Positions 48,847 to 61,334 of a DNA stretch of 64,000 bases are shown here, piece after piece. The notes under the pieces are model-generated. The model was not told the DNA's origin and did not search any database. It saw only the letters and a program-made list of their open reading frames with translations. The stretch is from Stachybotrys elegans (lineage: Eukaryota; Ascomycota; Sordariomycetes; Hypocreales; Stachybotryaceae). The DNA lies in contig JAGPNK010000001.1 in assembly GCA_020746835.1 (NCBI GenBank), forward strand, positions 3,100,001 through 3,164,000, written 5' to 3'. Numbering within the stretch: position 1 is the stretch's first letter; every line of letters begins with the position of its first letter. The position numbers were made by a program, and so were the translations under genes.

Positions 48847-50203
48847 TAGAATAAGAGGCGTTGATCAACATTCACCGCTTTTCGATCAATATATTATCAC
48901 CTGTGCCTCGTTGTGAGGGAACCATTGCTTCTTGGCACCTTCTTCCCTCGTGTGGAGCCATCTGAAGAGCGAACACGAACACCGTTGGCGAGGTGCTCAT
49001 GGTTCTGCAGAGAATAGCCCTGGACTAAAGTTGCATCTTCGTATCTTCTATTTTCTACCCGCCCCGTCTTATTATATTACGATCCTTAGCAAGGAGCTTC
49101 CAACCAAGTCATGATCTGAATTCGTGCCCCGTCTCGCCAGTTCCGATAGTCGACCAGATCATGACTTGCGTAGTTGATCGATGTCGACCACTTCGGTCGA
49201 CCAGCATATTCTCAGTCTGATCTGGGGGTGACAGCATGTTGGCCATGCCTGGTCCCGTGATGGGTGGTACGGCACCGCCCAGGTTGGATGCTCCCTCCCA
49301 CTCATTTAGCTCGGACCAACTCCAGATCAACCACCGCCACCATGAGAGGCTGGTGTCGTAGCGAGAGAACAGCAGTACAAATCGGACTGCCCAATCAACT
49401 ATACGAGAGACATCCACGACCACAGACTCGAAACTCATCACGGGGCTCTCTTGAGAAACTATCAAGCAAGGTACAGGGTAGCCCCATGTCATCTGGATCT
49501 GATGTTCTCACCCAAGGCAACGTTTTTGTGAATTGGAGGTGCTAGGGAGCAGGGCGGATCCAATTTAGCAGCACGGGAACGTGTCACCAGGATGAACCAA
49601 CACGAGCCTGGTCTTGATCCCTCATTAGCGCGCTGCCCTTAAGCCTTTGGCGCCGGCGTCGCATGTATCTCGCAAAGGGGGACGAGTTTCGTTTCGTAGA
49701 GAACAGGGGCCAGCTCAAAGCTCCAGGCTCGGGCGAATGGACGTCACTCGCCTAAAGTAGACCGACCCCGTATTGAGGTCATCCTGCTCCTAGCTCCCCC
49801 ACTGCAATCTGCATCCACCAGATGTGAAGCACGCACGCTGACCAAGTTCGTGGGGACGTCATGCTTGCCTATGTATGCAATGCCTCAGCCGTAGGTCAAC
49901 CTGCGTGCGACTTGCGTGCATCTGGGGAAGCGAGCCTCGTATCCGCGGGTTATCAGCCACACCGTCGCGGAAGTCGAGGTGGCTACACTGCCCCTCGAAA
50001 ATAAGGGTGCATGCCGCCCGTGTTGCTTCTCCAGCAAGGGTTTCATACAAGCTTTGCTGCTGCATGTAGGTGGACAGGAAAGAGAGTGCTGAGGAATCTG
50101 GAGGTCTCCGTTCCTTTTCCTTGGTGGCTTGACCATACCCATGCACAAAATAAACGCCATACCTGCCGGAGGTATAGGTACACCCATTATTTAGCTTCGA
50201 GTT

Positions 50204-50227
50204 GTCGTCGTCGTCGTCGTCGTCGTC
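50204..50227. repeat. GTC x8 microsatellite
   Basis: Eight exact GTC triplets in the intergenic region between the MUN/C2 and ArfGAP genes. In a minus-strand frame it would read as poly-Asp, but that frame has no other support. Confidence 0.85.
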
Positions 50228-51344
50228 CAGCATCGCCTCAGCTGTATATATATTTAGTACGTCGAGGTGACGCTGGCGCATGACAATGAGAGACCCAAGG
50301 CTGGATAAAAACGAGAGTGACGCATGAACATGTGCATCGTCTAGGCAGAAGCAGATGCTGGACCAAGACATCAGCAGGCAGGTGCTGCAGGTACTGCTGG
50401 TGACGAGCGCGCAGGTACGGGCGGATACAACCCAGTGATCCACCCAGAGCCAAGGCACCTGCCTGCAACAACTCAGGTACAGGTACCTGCGGTCTAACTC
50501 GTCCCAAAACTCCAGGTCCCTCACCTCTGGGGCCAGCAGGGACCAAAGCCAAGGTCCAAGCCAGCAGCACCCATTCATCCTCTGCCTAGTAGTATCCTGC
50601 CTGACGGAGTAGGTTGGCTATTATCATTATTATTTCTGATTCATCTTGCTTGCCGCCTGTGCCTATATGCCTGAGACCAGCAAGAAGTCCGGGCTCCTCC
50701 CCCTTCCTTCCGTCTCCGTCTCCGTCTCCGTTTCTTTGTTGGATTTTCCCGAAGGCCAAGCAAAGTTATTACCAGGTAGGTAGTACCTGTGGGTAGGTGT
50801 GCATCGTGTCTTGCTTCTGCTCCTCCTACTCCTTCTCCTCCTTGCATCTCTCGCTCAGCCAGCATCCAGTCTACCTGTACCTATCCACCAACCCCAGTGG
50901 GTGGCAGAGGCAGAGGCAGACAGACTGGCAGATAGTCCTGCATCGACAGCCCATTCCCGCCCCCATACATATGCGCATCGCTACATTCCCCGTACTCTTT
51001 TACGCCCGTACAGATACGATACGGTTACCGAGCACATGTACTCGCCCTGGCCTGGGCCGCCTTATTAGCAGCACCTAGCACTCTTCTGCGCCAAGTCTAA
51101 GTCCTCTTCAGGGCGTTCGTGCCGAAGAACGGGTACCTCGCCCTGTGCCGCCGTCGTCAGCCCCGCGCGCGCCGCCGCCGCCCTCACCCGGAGCCTAGCC
51201 AGCAACCCAGTGCATATTCATTCATTCAATTCATTCGTTGCATTGATTGATCATTTCTCGTCCTTCCATCCCCATCCCCTCTCTCCCTCTCCCTCCCCCC
51301 GTCTCTCGTGGTGCCAGGCCTTCTGCCTTTAGGTTATATTTACC

Positions 51345-54300
51345 ATGGGCAACGTTGGCAGCAGGCCTGAAGACGGGCAGGCTCTCTACCTCAGAGACCA
51401 GAACCGATGTATGTGAACCCCGTGTTGTTTGTTGCTGGGTCGCCCTCGACGTAACCGTACTGACGTCTGATCCCCCGAATTCCAGTGACACTATCTGGCC
51501 TCTCGGTAACGCAACCGCGCAGGCGCACAACCCTCAATGTTGTCCCCAATGCATTCCCGGCCACCAGAGTCTCCGCCTCCAAGAATTCAGGCGACGGCAG
51601 CCCCGTGGAATTCGTCCAAGTACGACCGGCGACGCCCCCCTCCATCCTCCCACGACCAGCAGAGCATACTGACAAGCAACGCCTAGGATTCCGAGACCAT
51701 CACGCCCGGCGCACCTCCTAACTTCCTCCTCAAGCTCTCCAACGACGACGAGCTCATCTTCACCTTCACCTTTATTTTGCGACAGAGCACCACCGTCCAG
51801 TCACCGCCCCCCAGCACCGCCTCGACCGACTCCAGCCCTGCGCCTGTAGACACAAACATATCGGGCCTGACCTTCGTCTACGCCTCCAACGCTCGAGAGG
51901 TCGAGAACCTTGTCACACGCGAGTTTCACGCCGACCCGAACCTCCACAAGAATGCCAACGTCGCCCTCGTCGGGGATTATTCTACCAATGGAACCCCCTC
52001 GGTAACGTTTGAATGGACCTGGAAGTGGAAGCCTCCCAAGGCACAAGAGGACAAGGGAGGCGGCTGGAGGAACTCGTGCAGCGTGCGTCACCCTATCCCA
52101 AGGGCCCTCCTGCTACGAATGCTGACATGTGATAGTTTGTCGAGTACGATTCTCGCGCTCATCGCCTCATCACCCTCGCCAGCTTTTCGTTCTGGGTCTC
52201 AAGTATGTTCCACCACATGGCGGGCCGAGTGACCACCACTGACCCTGTCACCACAGATGCCCCCCAGCAGCTGAGCCATCCCAGCTCGCCCTCGCCACCC
52301 TTTCTTCTGGCAGCGCCTCCTAAGATCCGCGTCGCCTCTGCACAGTCACTTGAGTCGCGCCTCACGAGCGATCTCGAAGAGCCACAGTCGCCCGTTATTC
52401 CCGTATACGAGCCCACTACACCCGGTTTGCCAATACAGGCCAAGGAGCAGGTCCGGGTCGATGTGCCGTGCCCCAGGCCTAATGACGATGTTGCGGTGGG
52501 CGAGGATGGGCCTGTCTTCCGAGCCACCCTCAAGGCCCTTGAGCAGAAGACTTCCAATATGCGTACGCAGATGAAGAAAGTTTTGAAGAAGGCTGAGCAA
52601 GCCCACACCGCCCAGCTTGAGGCAAACGAGGCCTTCGGCGCCTTCATGGATGCGCTTCGAGAGACGTCCTCTACTCATGCTAATGCCGTGCAGCCGGCTC
52701 TGGAACACTACTTTGATAACATTGCACGGGAGATCCTCACGTACCAGCGGCAGAACACCCAACATCTACAAAAGATCATCATCGACCCCATCAATAAGCT
52801 ATACCAGCTTGATATCAAGCAGGCCGAGTCCAAGAAGCGAGATTTCGAAGAAGAGAGCAAAGACTACTATGCCTACGTTTCGCGGTATCTGGGTCAGAGA
52901 CAGGACTCGGTCAAGGCTAAGAAGCTTGCTGAGAGCGACTCGAAATATCAAAACAAGAGGCGAAACTTCGAACTGAAGCGATTCGACTACTCGAGCTTTG
53001 TCCAAGACCTGCACGGCGGCCGCAAGGAACAAGAGGTTCTATCCCACTTGACAAAGTTTGCCGATGCTCAGACCAAGGCTTTCCTCTCGACCGCCAAGAA
53101 GATCGAAGAATATCTTCCTCAGCTAGATGCCCTGTCGTCGGAGGTGCAGGAGGCGGACAAGGAATATCAGTACCAGAGGCGGGAGCGCGAGGAGAAGCGA
53201 CGACTACTGGAAAAAACAAACGTTCCTTACGTAGAGCCGGAACAAGCCAGCCTCAACAGCTCTGCCCCCTTGCCGCTAATTCGAACGGCAATAACAGCAC
53301 CTCGGATACCGAATTGGGCCGGGCAGATAGCACCGGCTCGCAGCTCAACAGGGCGCCGTCGGGAGGGCCAGGGTCTGCTAGCGGAGCAGCAACCACAGAG
53401 CTGTCGAGGTCTCCCGGTAGCTTGGGACAATCATCCGTTGGTAGCCCAGCGCAATCATCCAAATTCAAGGGCATCCGCGACCTAGAGGAGCGGGATCCGC
53501 AGCAGTCGGTTGTTGCACAGCGAAAGGAAGGTCTTCTGTGGGCCCTCAATCGCCCGGGAGGCCATGTCGATCCGCGCACTCTGAACAAGCCTGGCTGGCA
53601 CAAGTACGTTGGGTCCTGTGATGCCGTTTGTTGAATAGTACTAACTTCTGGCAGGTTCTGGATCGTGCTGGACCAGGGTAAGCTTTCTGAATACAGCAAC
53701 TGGAAACAGAGGCTCGATCTTCACATGGAACCTATCGACTTGCGAATGGCGTCGGTTCGTGAGGCACGCAATGCCGAGAGGCGCTTCTGCTTTGAGGTCA
53801 TCACCCCAAACTACAAACGGGTATACCAGGCGACGTCGGAAGAAGATATGAACAACTGGATCTTATCCATCAACAATGCCCTGCAGAGTGCCATGGAAGG
53901 ACGGGTGTACCAAGAACAGCCCTCGCAGGCAAAGGTGGTGGGAGATGGCTCCATTACAAGGGATATCGGCTCCGTCCTGACGGGGAAAACACTGTCGCTA
54001 GGTCACAGCGCCCAGCACCCTTCTCAGACCCGCGAAAGCTCATCGGCCGGCATCCCTACACGCAGGATTACAGTGGGAGCCCGCCCAAGTGCCACGAGAG
54101 CATCGAGCTCCGTGTATGACGAGAACCCAGACAAGCTCCTGCAAATGGTCCGGGATACTGACCAAGGCAACCGCTGGTGCGCTGATTGCGGCTCCGGATC
54201 CAAGGTTGAGTGGGTGTCCATCAACCTGGGAATCATTCTCTGCATCGAATGTAGCGGCATTCACCGCTCGCTGGGCACTCATATCAGCAAAGTGCGCTCC

Positions 54301-54990
54301 CTTACCCTGGACATCAAATCCTTCACGGTCGATATCGTAGAGGTGATGCTTCTGATTGGGAATAGGGTGTCAAACATGGTGTGGGAGAAGAAGCTCGACG
54401 CGTCTCAAAAGCCGGGGCCGCAGGCCACCCGAGAGCAGCGCCTGAGATTCATAACCGCCAAATACGTCGATAGGTTGTACGTGGAACCACTTTCGGCGAC
54501 ACTGTCACGCTACGGGTCAGCGGATGAGACTCTCCTCGCCGCCATTAAGAAAAACGAGATCCGGGAGGTCTTGTACGCCCTGGCCCTCAAGGCGAACCCA
54601 AATGCAGTCGACAAAATGAGAGGCACCCACCCTGTGTGGTTGGCACTGGCCGCGGCCGATCCGGCAGCGCCATCGCCCTCATCCACAGGCCCTTCCTCGG
54701 CAGAAGCTGACAAGAAGGTTGTCCCATTTGCTGTGGCGGAGCTCCTCCTTCAGAACGGTGCCGAGATACCCATGTCACCTCCGGCATTCCCGCTGGGACG
54801 ATATGCGCAGCAGTATGTGCAGCAGAAGCGGGGCAAGATGATTGGCTCATCAGACGACTCGGTGCCTTCACTTCCTACCACGAGCGCTTCCACCTCGGCC
54901 GAGAGGCTGCAGCGGGAAAAGGAGTCGCGTCTGCAGAAACGGGTCAGCGCAGGCGGTAGGCTGGCTAAGTCACCCATCCCCGAGAAATAG
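51345..54990 (+). CDS. BAR-PH-ArfGAP protein (Cnt6/Csx2-like), with apparent frame break
   Basis: Arf GTPase-activating protein acting on membrane traffic. Exons 51345-51408, 51486-51619, 51687-52082, 52136-52202, 52257-53603 and 53655-54990; introns 51-77 nt. Seen: an N-terminal region of ~220 aa, a BAR-type helical domain (about 285-530), a PH domain (from FWIVLDQGKLSEYSNWKQRL), and an ArfGAP zinc finger (WCADC...CIECSGIHRSLG, with the arginine finger), then a short C-terminal repeat/low-complexity tail. Within the fifth exon the frame must shift by one base between about 53255 and 53300, next to a run of five C at 53265-53269. One more C would join the two frames smoothly (about 1114 aa). 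Otherwise a 113-nt intron at 53231-53343 with a weak donor would be needed. Without either, the protein would end after the BAR domain at 53485. Confidence 0.88.
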
Positions 54991-56815
54991 GAGCCCAATG
55001 TGTAGGAAAGGTTGGCGGGTCTGGCGTTGTGCTATAACGCGTACCAGACAAGTGTTCTGGACGGTTTGGGGAAGACCCGAAGCGCTCCGTGATGCTCGGC
55101 GGGATGCGAATCATTTGTCCTTGGAAGGGCGTGGCATGGTAATGATTTGGACGACCGCGATGATGACTGCAATCTGCAATTTCTACATGCGCTGGCGTTG
55201 GGAACTTTCCATTTCTGGGCGGCACTTTGGATTGACAGCAGATGTCTATCTAGACTTGTTCCATCGGGCGTGTTGGTTGAATGGGATTGGTGCTTTTGGG
55301 CATGACGATATTGGGGCGGCGGCACCGGTCATGGCAATTGGCTTTGGTATGTGAAGAACCAGGGAGGCATATCATGGGAGGAGGACCTCGGGGCTCTTGG
55401 AAACGGCAGCGTCCGGCGCTTCGTATGGATAGTGACCTAATGATAATAGAGCAATCTTGTTATTCGAAACCAACTCTCCAGAGAGTATATGCCTACCATG
55501 GAAGACGCTGGAGTGGTTGGTAGCCTGTCGATATAGTGGTGGACGGCCCAGGTGGGTATTTCTATGCTACATCATAGAATCACACATTTTCGGCGATGAA
55601 TGCAGCTATACACATGTTGCGAGCACAGGGTATGGTCAGCACAAGTCATAAAGCAGCTGCCAAGTTGCACTCCTGCGAGTCATACGACAACGAGAGGAAG
55701 ACACAAGGACTGAGGTCGTCACTTGCACTGACAAATACGGACCTGACGTTTTTGGAATGATCATCTGAGACATGCAGGAGCAAGCTGCATTTAATATGTC
55801 ATTTATGGGAAGAAGAAGAAAAATATAAAAAAGGAAAATTATAAAGATAAATAAAAATAAATAAATAAATAAAAACACCTAGAAGAAAAGGGGGCGCGAA
55901 AAACTCCCTTGCTGAGCTCGTCGTATATACAAACACTCGGTTCGTACAGGGTGGCTGAAAACAGCCTAGAGGTTGGAGAGACTTCTCAGGGATGTGACTG
56001 TGCTACTAACCCATCACAAGCAAATGACTCACTCACCTTGGAGTTACAGCAAGCTTCTTTCTATCTAGGTACGCCGACTCCCCGGCTTGTATGCGATGAA
56101 GAGTCATAGCAAAGAGGGCGGTGGGCGATGCAGGACAGTGACGGCAGCTCTAGAGTCACAGCGCAGTCAAGTCAAGCATGTCATAGCCCACTACAAATGC
56201 TGATACCTCAAGCACCCTTGTAAGCCCTACGTCCCGACCTCGACCCCGTTGCTGCATCATTGGGGGTTCGGATGGGCCTGGGCGCTGTGGAGCCGCACTG
56301 GAAAAAGAATGCACAAGCCACAGCCACTCCACCGAGGCGCTGCTCGCTCCAAGCCGGCTGACCCCGGCACGCTGCTCCGGTCGATTTAGCTCGATAGGGT
56401 GGTACATTACCCGAGTATGGCCACGTAGCGGCCAAGAAATGTACACGTCTATCGGCGCTGGCGTGGACGTCTGACATACAAGGACCCAGCCGACCAAGCC
56501 AGCCGACCATCTTCCACTTTGCAGCGAGGTACTACCCTGGTCGCTCTGGTTGTCGCCTGGACCTTGACTCTTTTAGGTCAGCTTGCAGCCTGCTCGCTGG
56601 TGCACGCTCAACCTCACTTCTCACCTACCTTTGCGCCTTCTCGCTTTTGCCAACCCCCCCCTGCGCTATCCCCCATCTCTCAAAATCTTCACGGTCGCTG
56701 CTTGTCCCACAATCGCCGCTTGATCCATCAAACTCCTGAACATCGTCAACTGAAACCCCCCATCCCGTTGTATACAGGCAGCTCTGGGGCCACCAGAGAT
56801 CGACCTACCAGAGCC
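54991..56815. other. Intergenic region between ArfGAP and Chk2-type kinase genes
   Basis: About 1.8 kb. The left half is the ArfGAP 3' flank. An A/T-rich AAAT-repeat tract lies at 55810-55874. The right end (56600-56815) is C/T-rich and looks like the kinase 5' UTR. No gene is supported. Confidence 0.5.
55810..55874. repeat. A/T-rich AAAT-type repeat
   Basis: Degenerate then regular AAAT/AATA units (last part four exact copies). Probably a terminator/3' flank low-complexity tract. Confidence 0.6.
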
Positions 56816-59095
56816 ATGGGCCCGCGGAATGAAAAGAGCCAATTGAAGCGTCTTCGCGTGAGTCTTTTTGCTTGATGCTGCCTAGGCCGTCGCTTTGATT
56901 TGCGTTGCTTACCAGTTTTCTATTACCAGGGCTCGTTGCCTGACGAGGAGACCGAGTCCAAGAAGCCCCGTCGATCGGATCGCCTGGCCCAGGCAACAAC
57001 CCCCGAGAAGACGCCCGTCTCGCACAAGCAGCATCTACCAACTCCCGTTACACACAATGCCGACGACTCGCTCGGTGACATCAAGGAGACGACGGCAACG
57101 CCACCCAGCGACCTGAACCACGCTGGCACCCCCCGCAAGACAGACGACGCCTTCCCCCAGAGCCAAGCGCTTTCTTCACCACCACAAGATACCCAGCCCC
57201 TTAGCCAGTACGTAGATCGCCACCCAGCTCTATCGGACGATGTCGAGGACGAGGTCAAGGAGGGCGTTTGGGGCTATCTTGTTCCGCTCGACCCCAAATA
57301 CGGCGATAAGCCCGTCGTGTTGAAGAAGCGGAGCGCTTGTCCTCTGCCTGAGACGGTCAGTCGCGCCGTGGAGAAGAAGGATGGCAAGAGCGCCAAGGGC
57401 AAGGACGCCCGGTCCAACGCCCTCGCAGAGGAAGAGGCATATGAGCAATCCAAGGTGAAGGGCGTGGCCTCGGGCGGCTATCTTATCGGGCGACATCCTG
57501 AGTGTGGTATGCACGGTGGTCCTCCGCGGTTGTGTTTTGCGCTTTTCAGTTGCTAACAGGCATTCGGCCAGACATCGTTGTCAATGACGGGATTGTTTCC
57601 AACAGACATTGCCTGCTCTTCACCGAGAACAAGGGCACCGACACAGTCGTCATCGTGGAAGACTTGTCTAGTAACGGCACGTACGTCAACGAGGCTATTG
57701 TAGGTCGGAACCAGCGTCGCGAACTGGAAGACCAGGACGAGATTGCAGTGCACGGTAAAGCGCGATTCATCTTCCGTTACCCCCAGAGCCGCCATACGAG
57801 CGCCTTTCTACAGCAGTACACGCTTCTTGAGAAGCTTGGTAAGGGGCACTTCGCCGAAGTCTATCTCTGCATTGAAAAGTCCACCGGGCAGCGCTTTGCC
57901 GTCAAGATCTTCACGAAACATCCCGGCATGGAGGAGCGGTCCAAGACGGAGGGCCTACAGCAGGAGATTGGCGTGTTGATGAGTGTCAGCCACCCGAACG
58001 TGCTCTGCCTCAAGGACACATTCAACGAGCGTGACCGTGTCTACTTGGTACTAGAGCTGGCCCCCGAGGGCGAGCTATTCAACTTTATAGTGATGAAGCA
58101 GAAGCTCACCGAGGACGAGACGCGAAAGCTCTTCACCCAGCTCTTCCAGGGCATCAAGTATCTGGTAAGCTGGCTGTCCGCTTGTCCTGAGATATCGACT
58201 AACACGTCACAGCATGAGCGCAACATCGTTCATCGCGACATCAAACCAGAGAATATTCTCATGGTTGACAAGAACCTCCACGTCAAACTCGCGGATTTTG
58301 GACTGGCCAAGATCATTGGCGAGGAGTCCTTCACTACCACCCTCTGCGGCACACCTAGCTATGTTGCCCCAGAAATTCTGGCTGAGTCAAAGCAGAGAAA
58401 GTATACCAAAGCTGTGGATGTCTGGTCACTTGGTGTTGTTCTGTACATCTGCCTCTGCGGCTTCCCTCCGTTTTCGGACGAGCTCTACTCCCGCGACTTC
58501 CCCTTCACCCTGTCGCAGCAAATTAAGAGCGGCCGCTTCGACTACCCATCGCCCTACTGGGACTCCGTTGGTGACCCTGCACGTAAGTTAAAAAAACAAG
58601 AAACAGCGAGGAAGAGTGAGGAGCTGGAGCTAATAGTATGTAGTTGACCTGATCGATTCGATGCTGGTTGTGGACCCTGAGCGGAGATTTACCATTGATC
58701 AGTGCCTGGCACATCCATGGCTCACGCAGACTACCAATGTCAACGACAGCACCAACGGACTGGTAGGAGGCATTGCGGGTCTTGAGATGAACCGCCGTGC
58801 CCCTGCACGCGAGCGAACACTGCTGGCCTCGCTCAATTCTATCCAGGTTACGGCCGAAGTCGGGGCTGGCAAGGACAAGCCACCAGTGAAGGTCTTTGCT
58901 AAGAACAAGAGCCGACAGGGAGGCGCGCACAAGGAGGCAGGGCCTGCCCACCAGCGAGCGCCCGCAGAGTTTATCGAGATGGGAGGTAAGGGAGATCAAG
59001 AACTCTTCGGCGATGACAGTGGCAGCATTTACCCCGTAGGGGACGCAGTCGCAAACCTCAAGAGCAAGAGCAAGGGAAAGGCGGCCAACCGATAA
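56816..59095 (+). CDS. FHA-domain checkpoint kinase (Chk2/Rad53/Cds1; PRD-4 type)
   Basis: Nuclear Ser/Thr kinase of the DNA-damage checkpoint; the Neurospora orthologue PRD-4 also resets the circadian clock. Five exons (56816-56857, 56930-57506, 57572-58164, 58213-58582, 58644-59095), introns 48-72 nt, give 677 aa. Seen: an N-terminal SQ/TQ cluster (SQ, TQ, SQ within about residues 105-125), an FHA domain at about 195-285 (YLIGRHPEC, SNRHC, SSNGTYVN), and a kinase domain at about 295-580 with GKGHFAEV, AVKIF, HRDIKPEN, DFGLA and APE. A basic tail follows. All catalytic residues are present. Intron 2 has two in-frame acceptors 12 nt apart (57559 and 57571); the second gives the FHA consensus. 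Nearest alternative is Dun1-like; the domain order fits either. Confidence 0.94.
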
Positions 59096-59954
59096 CCGGA
59101 GGGACGAGGCGTTCCTGTGAGTCCTGTCTGTCCAATTCTTATGGAGTCTTTGGCGTTGGCCGCGTGTTTTGTCATTATGGCTGTCATCACTTTGTATTCC
59201 AGTCTGTAATTGTGTATACATTTCATCAAGGCACGGAGGATACCAAACGGACAACTTGGTAGAGCGGGGGCCTTGCAGATATTATTTGGATTATATACCT
59301 ATTTTACGTGTCTATGGTGAAGAGGTGAATCGATAAAGGACGGTGATGATGCTTCCACGAAAAGCCGGCGAGGCCAAGGCGTCTGTCTGGCTTGGTTAAA
59401 TTCCTTATTTTCCCACGATTTATACCTCCAAAGGTAGAGCAAGGCTGTGATACCCCTTGAACGGAGAAGAGGATGATGATCATTTCCACTTGGCCCGTTC
59501 CGTCTGGTCTTAGTGTTTGACTCCCGTTGATGCCTTGGCTCTCTCTCATTGGCCTCGTGTCACCGCCCTCGCTTAGCGCCCACACAACGAGATGGCAGAA
59601 AATTTGGCGGGGTGGCAGAGTAAAGCCCCACCGGAGGGCTATTCAGGCATTCGACCCTGCTACCTTGGACAACTGTCGACAGACTATACCCGCAACTCCT
59701 CAACTTGAGTGTGCTTGACCAATCTCGGGTCTTGTTGCTGCTTCGAATTCCATTCTCTGGCCGAGCCTGCACATCCCAAGCATAGCCGAAATCCGGTGTC
59801 GCGACGAGAAAACCACCTTTTCCCGACCCCTCCCGACGCCGTGCACGATTTCGACACCATCCCCGAATCGCAACCCCCAAAAATAAAATAAAATAAAATA
59901 AAAAGAGGGTTAAAAAATCCACTGGTCATCCTCCCCGCCCGAACGAGCGTCACC
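59096..59954. other. Intergenic region between kinase and eIF3m genes
   Basis: About 860 nt with the kinase 3' UTR and the eIF3m promoter/leader. An AAAAT repeat (59879-59904) lies about 50 nt before the eIF3m ATG. No gene is seen. Confidence 0.5.
59879..59904. repeat. AAAAT x4 repeat in eIF3m leader
   Basis: Four exact AAAAT/AAATA units followed by A-rich sequence, 51-76 nt upstream of the start codon and so probably in the 5' UTR. Confidence 0.7.
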
Positions 59955-61334
59955 ATGGCCGCCACCAAGAAACAGAACCCGCAGCCGCAGCTGCTCTTCG
60001 TCGATGGATCGTTCGAGGAGCTGGCTGGCGAGATGGCCGACTACCTCAAGGCCGAAGACGCCAAGCAGTTGCTAGCAAAGGACGACCAGGCACCCAAGGA
60101 CGAGGTGCTTGCGAAGCTGGTCGCCGCCGCCCAGGGCCTCAACTCGATCCCCGAGAAGGAATTCACCGCCGCCTCCAACCTGCTCATCCACCTCGTCCTG
60201 CAGGCCTCCGACCCCAAGAAGTACCTGCAGGCCATCTGCGGCATCTTCGCCAAGCCCCTGGCCAACTCCCCCGTCCACGGGCCTGGTCTGTCGCTGAATG
60301 CGCTGACCACCGTTTTCAACCTGCTGGACCACGAGGATCCCGTCCGCGCGCGAGTTTTCATGGAGATCCTCAAGTCGGTCAAGGCGCACGGAATGTACGA
60401 GAGCCTGCGCCCGTACATGGACAAGGTCCCCAGCTGGATCGAGAGCTGGGACGATGTCGGCGAGGACTACCAGAGGAAGCTTTACGAGGAGGTGGCCGAG
60501 GTTGCCCTGGATGCGGGCGAGCAAGAGTGAGTCGCCACGGTTCCGGAATCGACAATCTAGACAGGAGGGACCCGGCGCTAACAGTGAAGCAGGCAAGGTT
60601 ACGAGTACATCCTGAAGGCACTGCGATCATTCGATGCCGACGAGAAGGGCGACATCACATCGGAGGATGCCCAGCGACTATCACTACGTGCCGTCAAGAT
60701 GGCACTCCTTTCCAGCAACCACTTCCTTTTCCAAGACCTCCGCGCCATCCCCTCTGTCCAGGCCCTCGGCGACACCCACCCCGTCTACGCCCAGCTGCTC
60801 GATATCTTTGCTGAGCAGGATCTTGAGGACTACAACGACTTCAACGAGGAGCACGAGGGCTGGGTTGAGCAGCAGAAGCTGGATCACGAGAAGCTGCACC
60901 GCAAGATGCGCCTGCTTACCTTTGCCAGCCTGGCCGCCGCCACTCCCAGCCGAGAGATCGAGTATGCCCGCATCGCCAAGGCTCTGCAGGTGCCCCAGGA
61001 GGAGGTGGAGCGCTGGGCCATCGACGTCATCCGCGCTGGTCTCCTCGAGGGTAAGCTGTCGCAGCAGCGCAGCATGTTTCTCGTTCACAAGGTCACGTAC
61101 CGAGTCTTTGGCGGCAAGCAGTACCAGGAGCTCGCGTCGCGCGTGGACCACTGGAGGACGACACTGAACAACGTGCTCGGCGTCCTGCGCCAGGAGCAGG
61201 CCAACGCCAAGGCACAGAAGGAGCGCGAGATTCAGGACCTTGAGCGTAAGATGACCAACGCCGGCGTCTCGGGCTCTGGCGGCCAGGGCGGTGGGCGCCG
61301 CCAGCAGCGCGAGAGGACGGATAATGACGATTAA
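59955..61334 (+). CDS. eif3m: Translation initiation factor eIF3 subunit M
   Basis: Cytosolic component of eIF3, which recruits the 43S pre-initiation complex to mRNA. Two exons (59955-60526, 60593-61334; 66-nt intron) give 437 aa, normal for fungal eIF3m. Seen: an N-terminal helical-repeat region, [48 protein letters not shown], and the PCI domain at about 215-375, including [39 protein letters not shown] and [17 protein letters not shown] [20 protein letters not shown] charged Gly/Gln/Arg-rich tail follows. The start is in a CACCATGG context. Confidence 0.97.

Larger units (their letters stand above)
47773..51344. other. Divergent 3.6-kb intergenic region
   Basis: Promoters of the MUN/C2 gene and the ArfGAP gene. 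It contains the densest TACCTA/TAGGTA palindromic stretches in the window (48471-48540, 48777-48846, 50460-50490, 50773-50796) and a GTC microsatellite. A minus-strand frame at 49109-49492 (127 aa) has no recognisable features, and I do not call it a gene. Confidence 0.5.

Noticed and set aside
49109..49492. A 127-aa minus-strand frame in the 3.6-kb intergenic region
   Set aside because: No domain, no supporting splice structure, and a hairpin-like TCGACC/GGTCGA repeat inside it. Weak evidence for coding.
53260..53280. Programmed -1 frameshifting at the C-run in the ArfGAP gene
   Set aside because: The heptamer does not fit X-XXY-YYZ (the A-site codon would mispair), and no downstream pseudoknot was seen. 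An assembly deletion is more likely.
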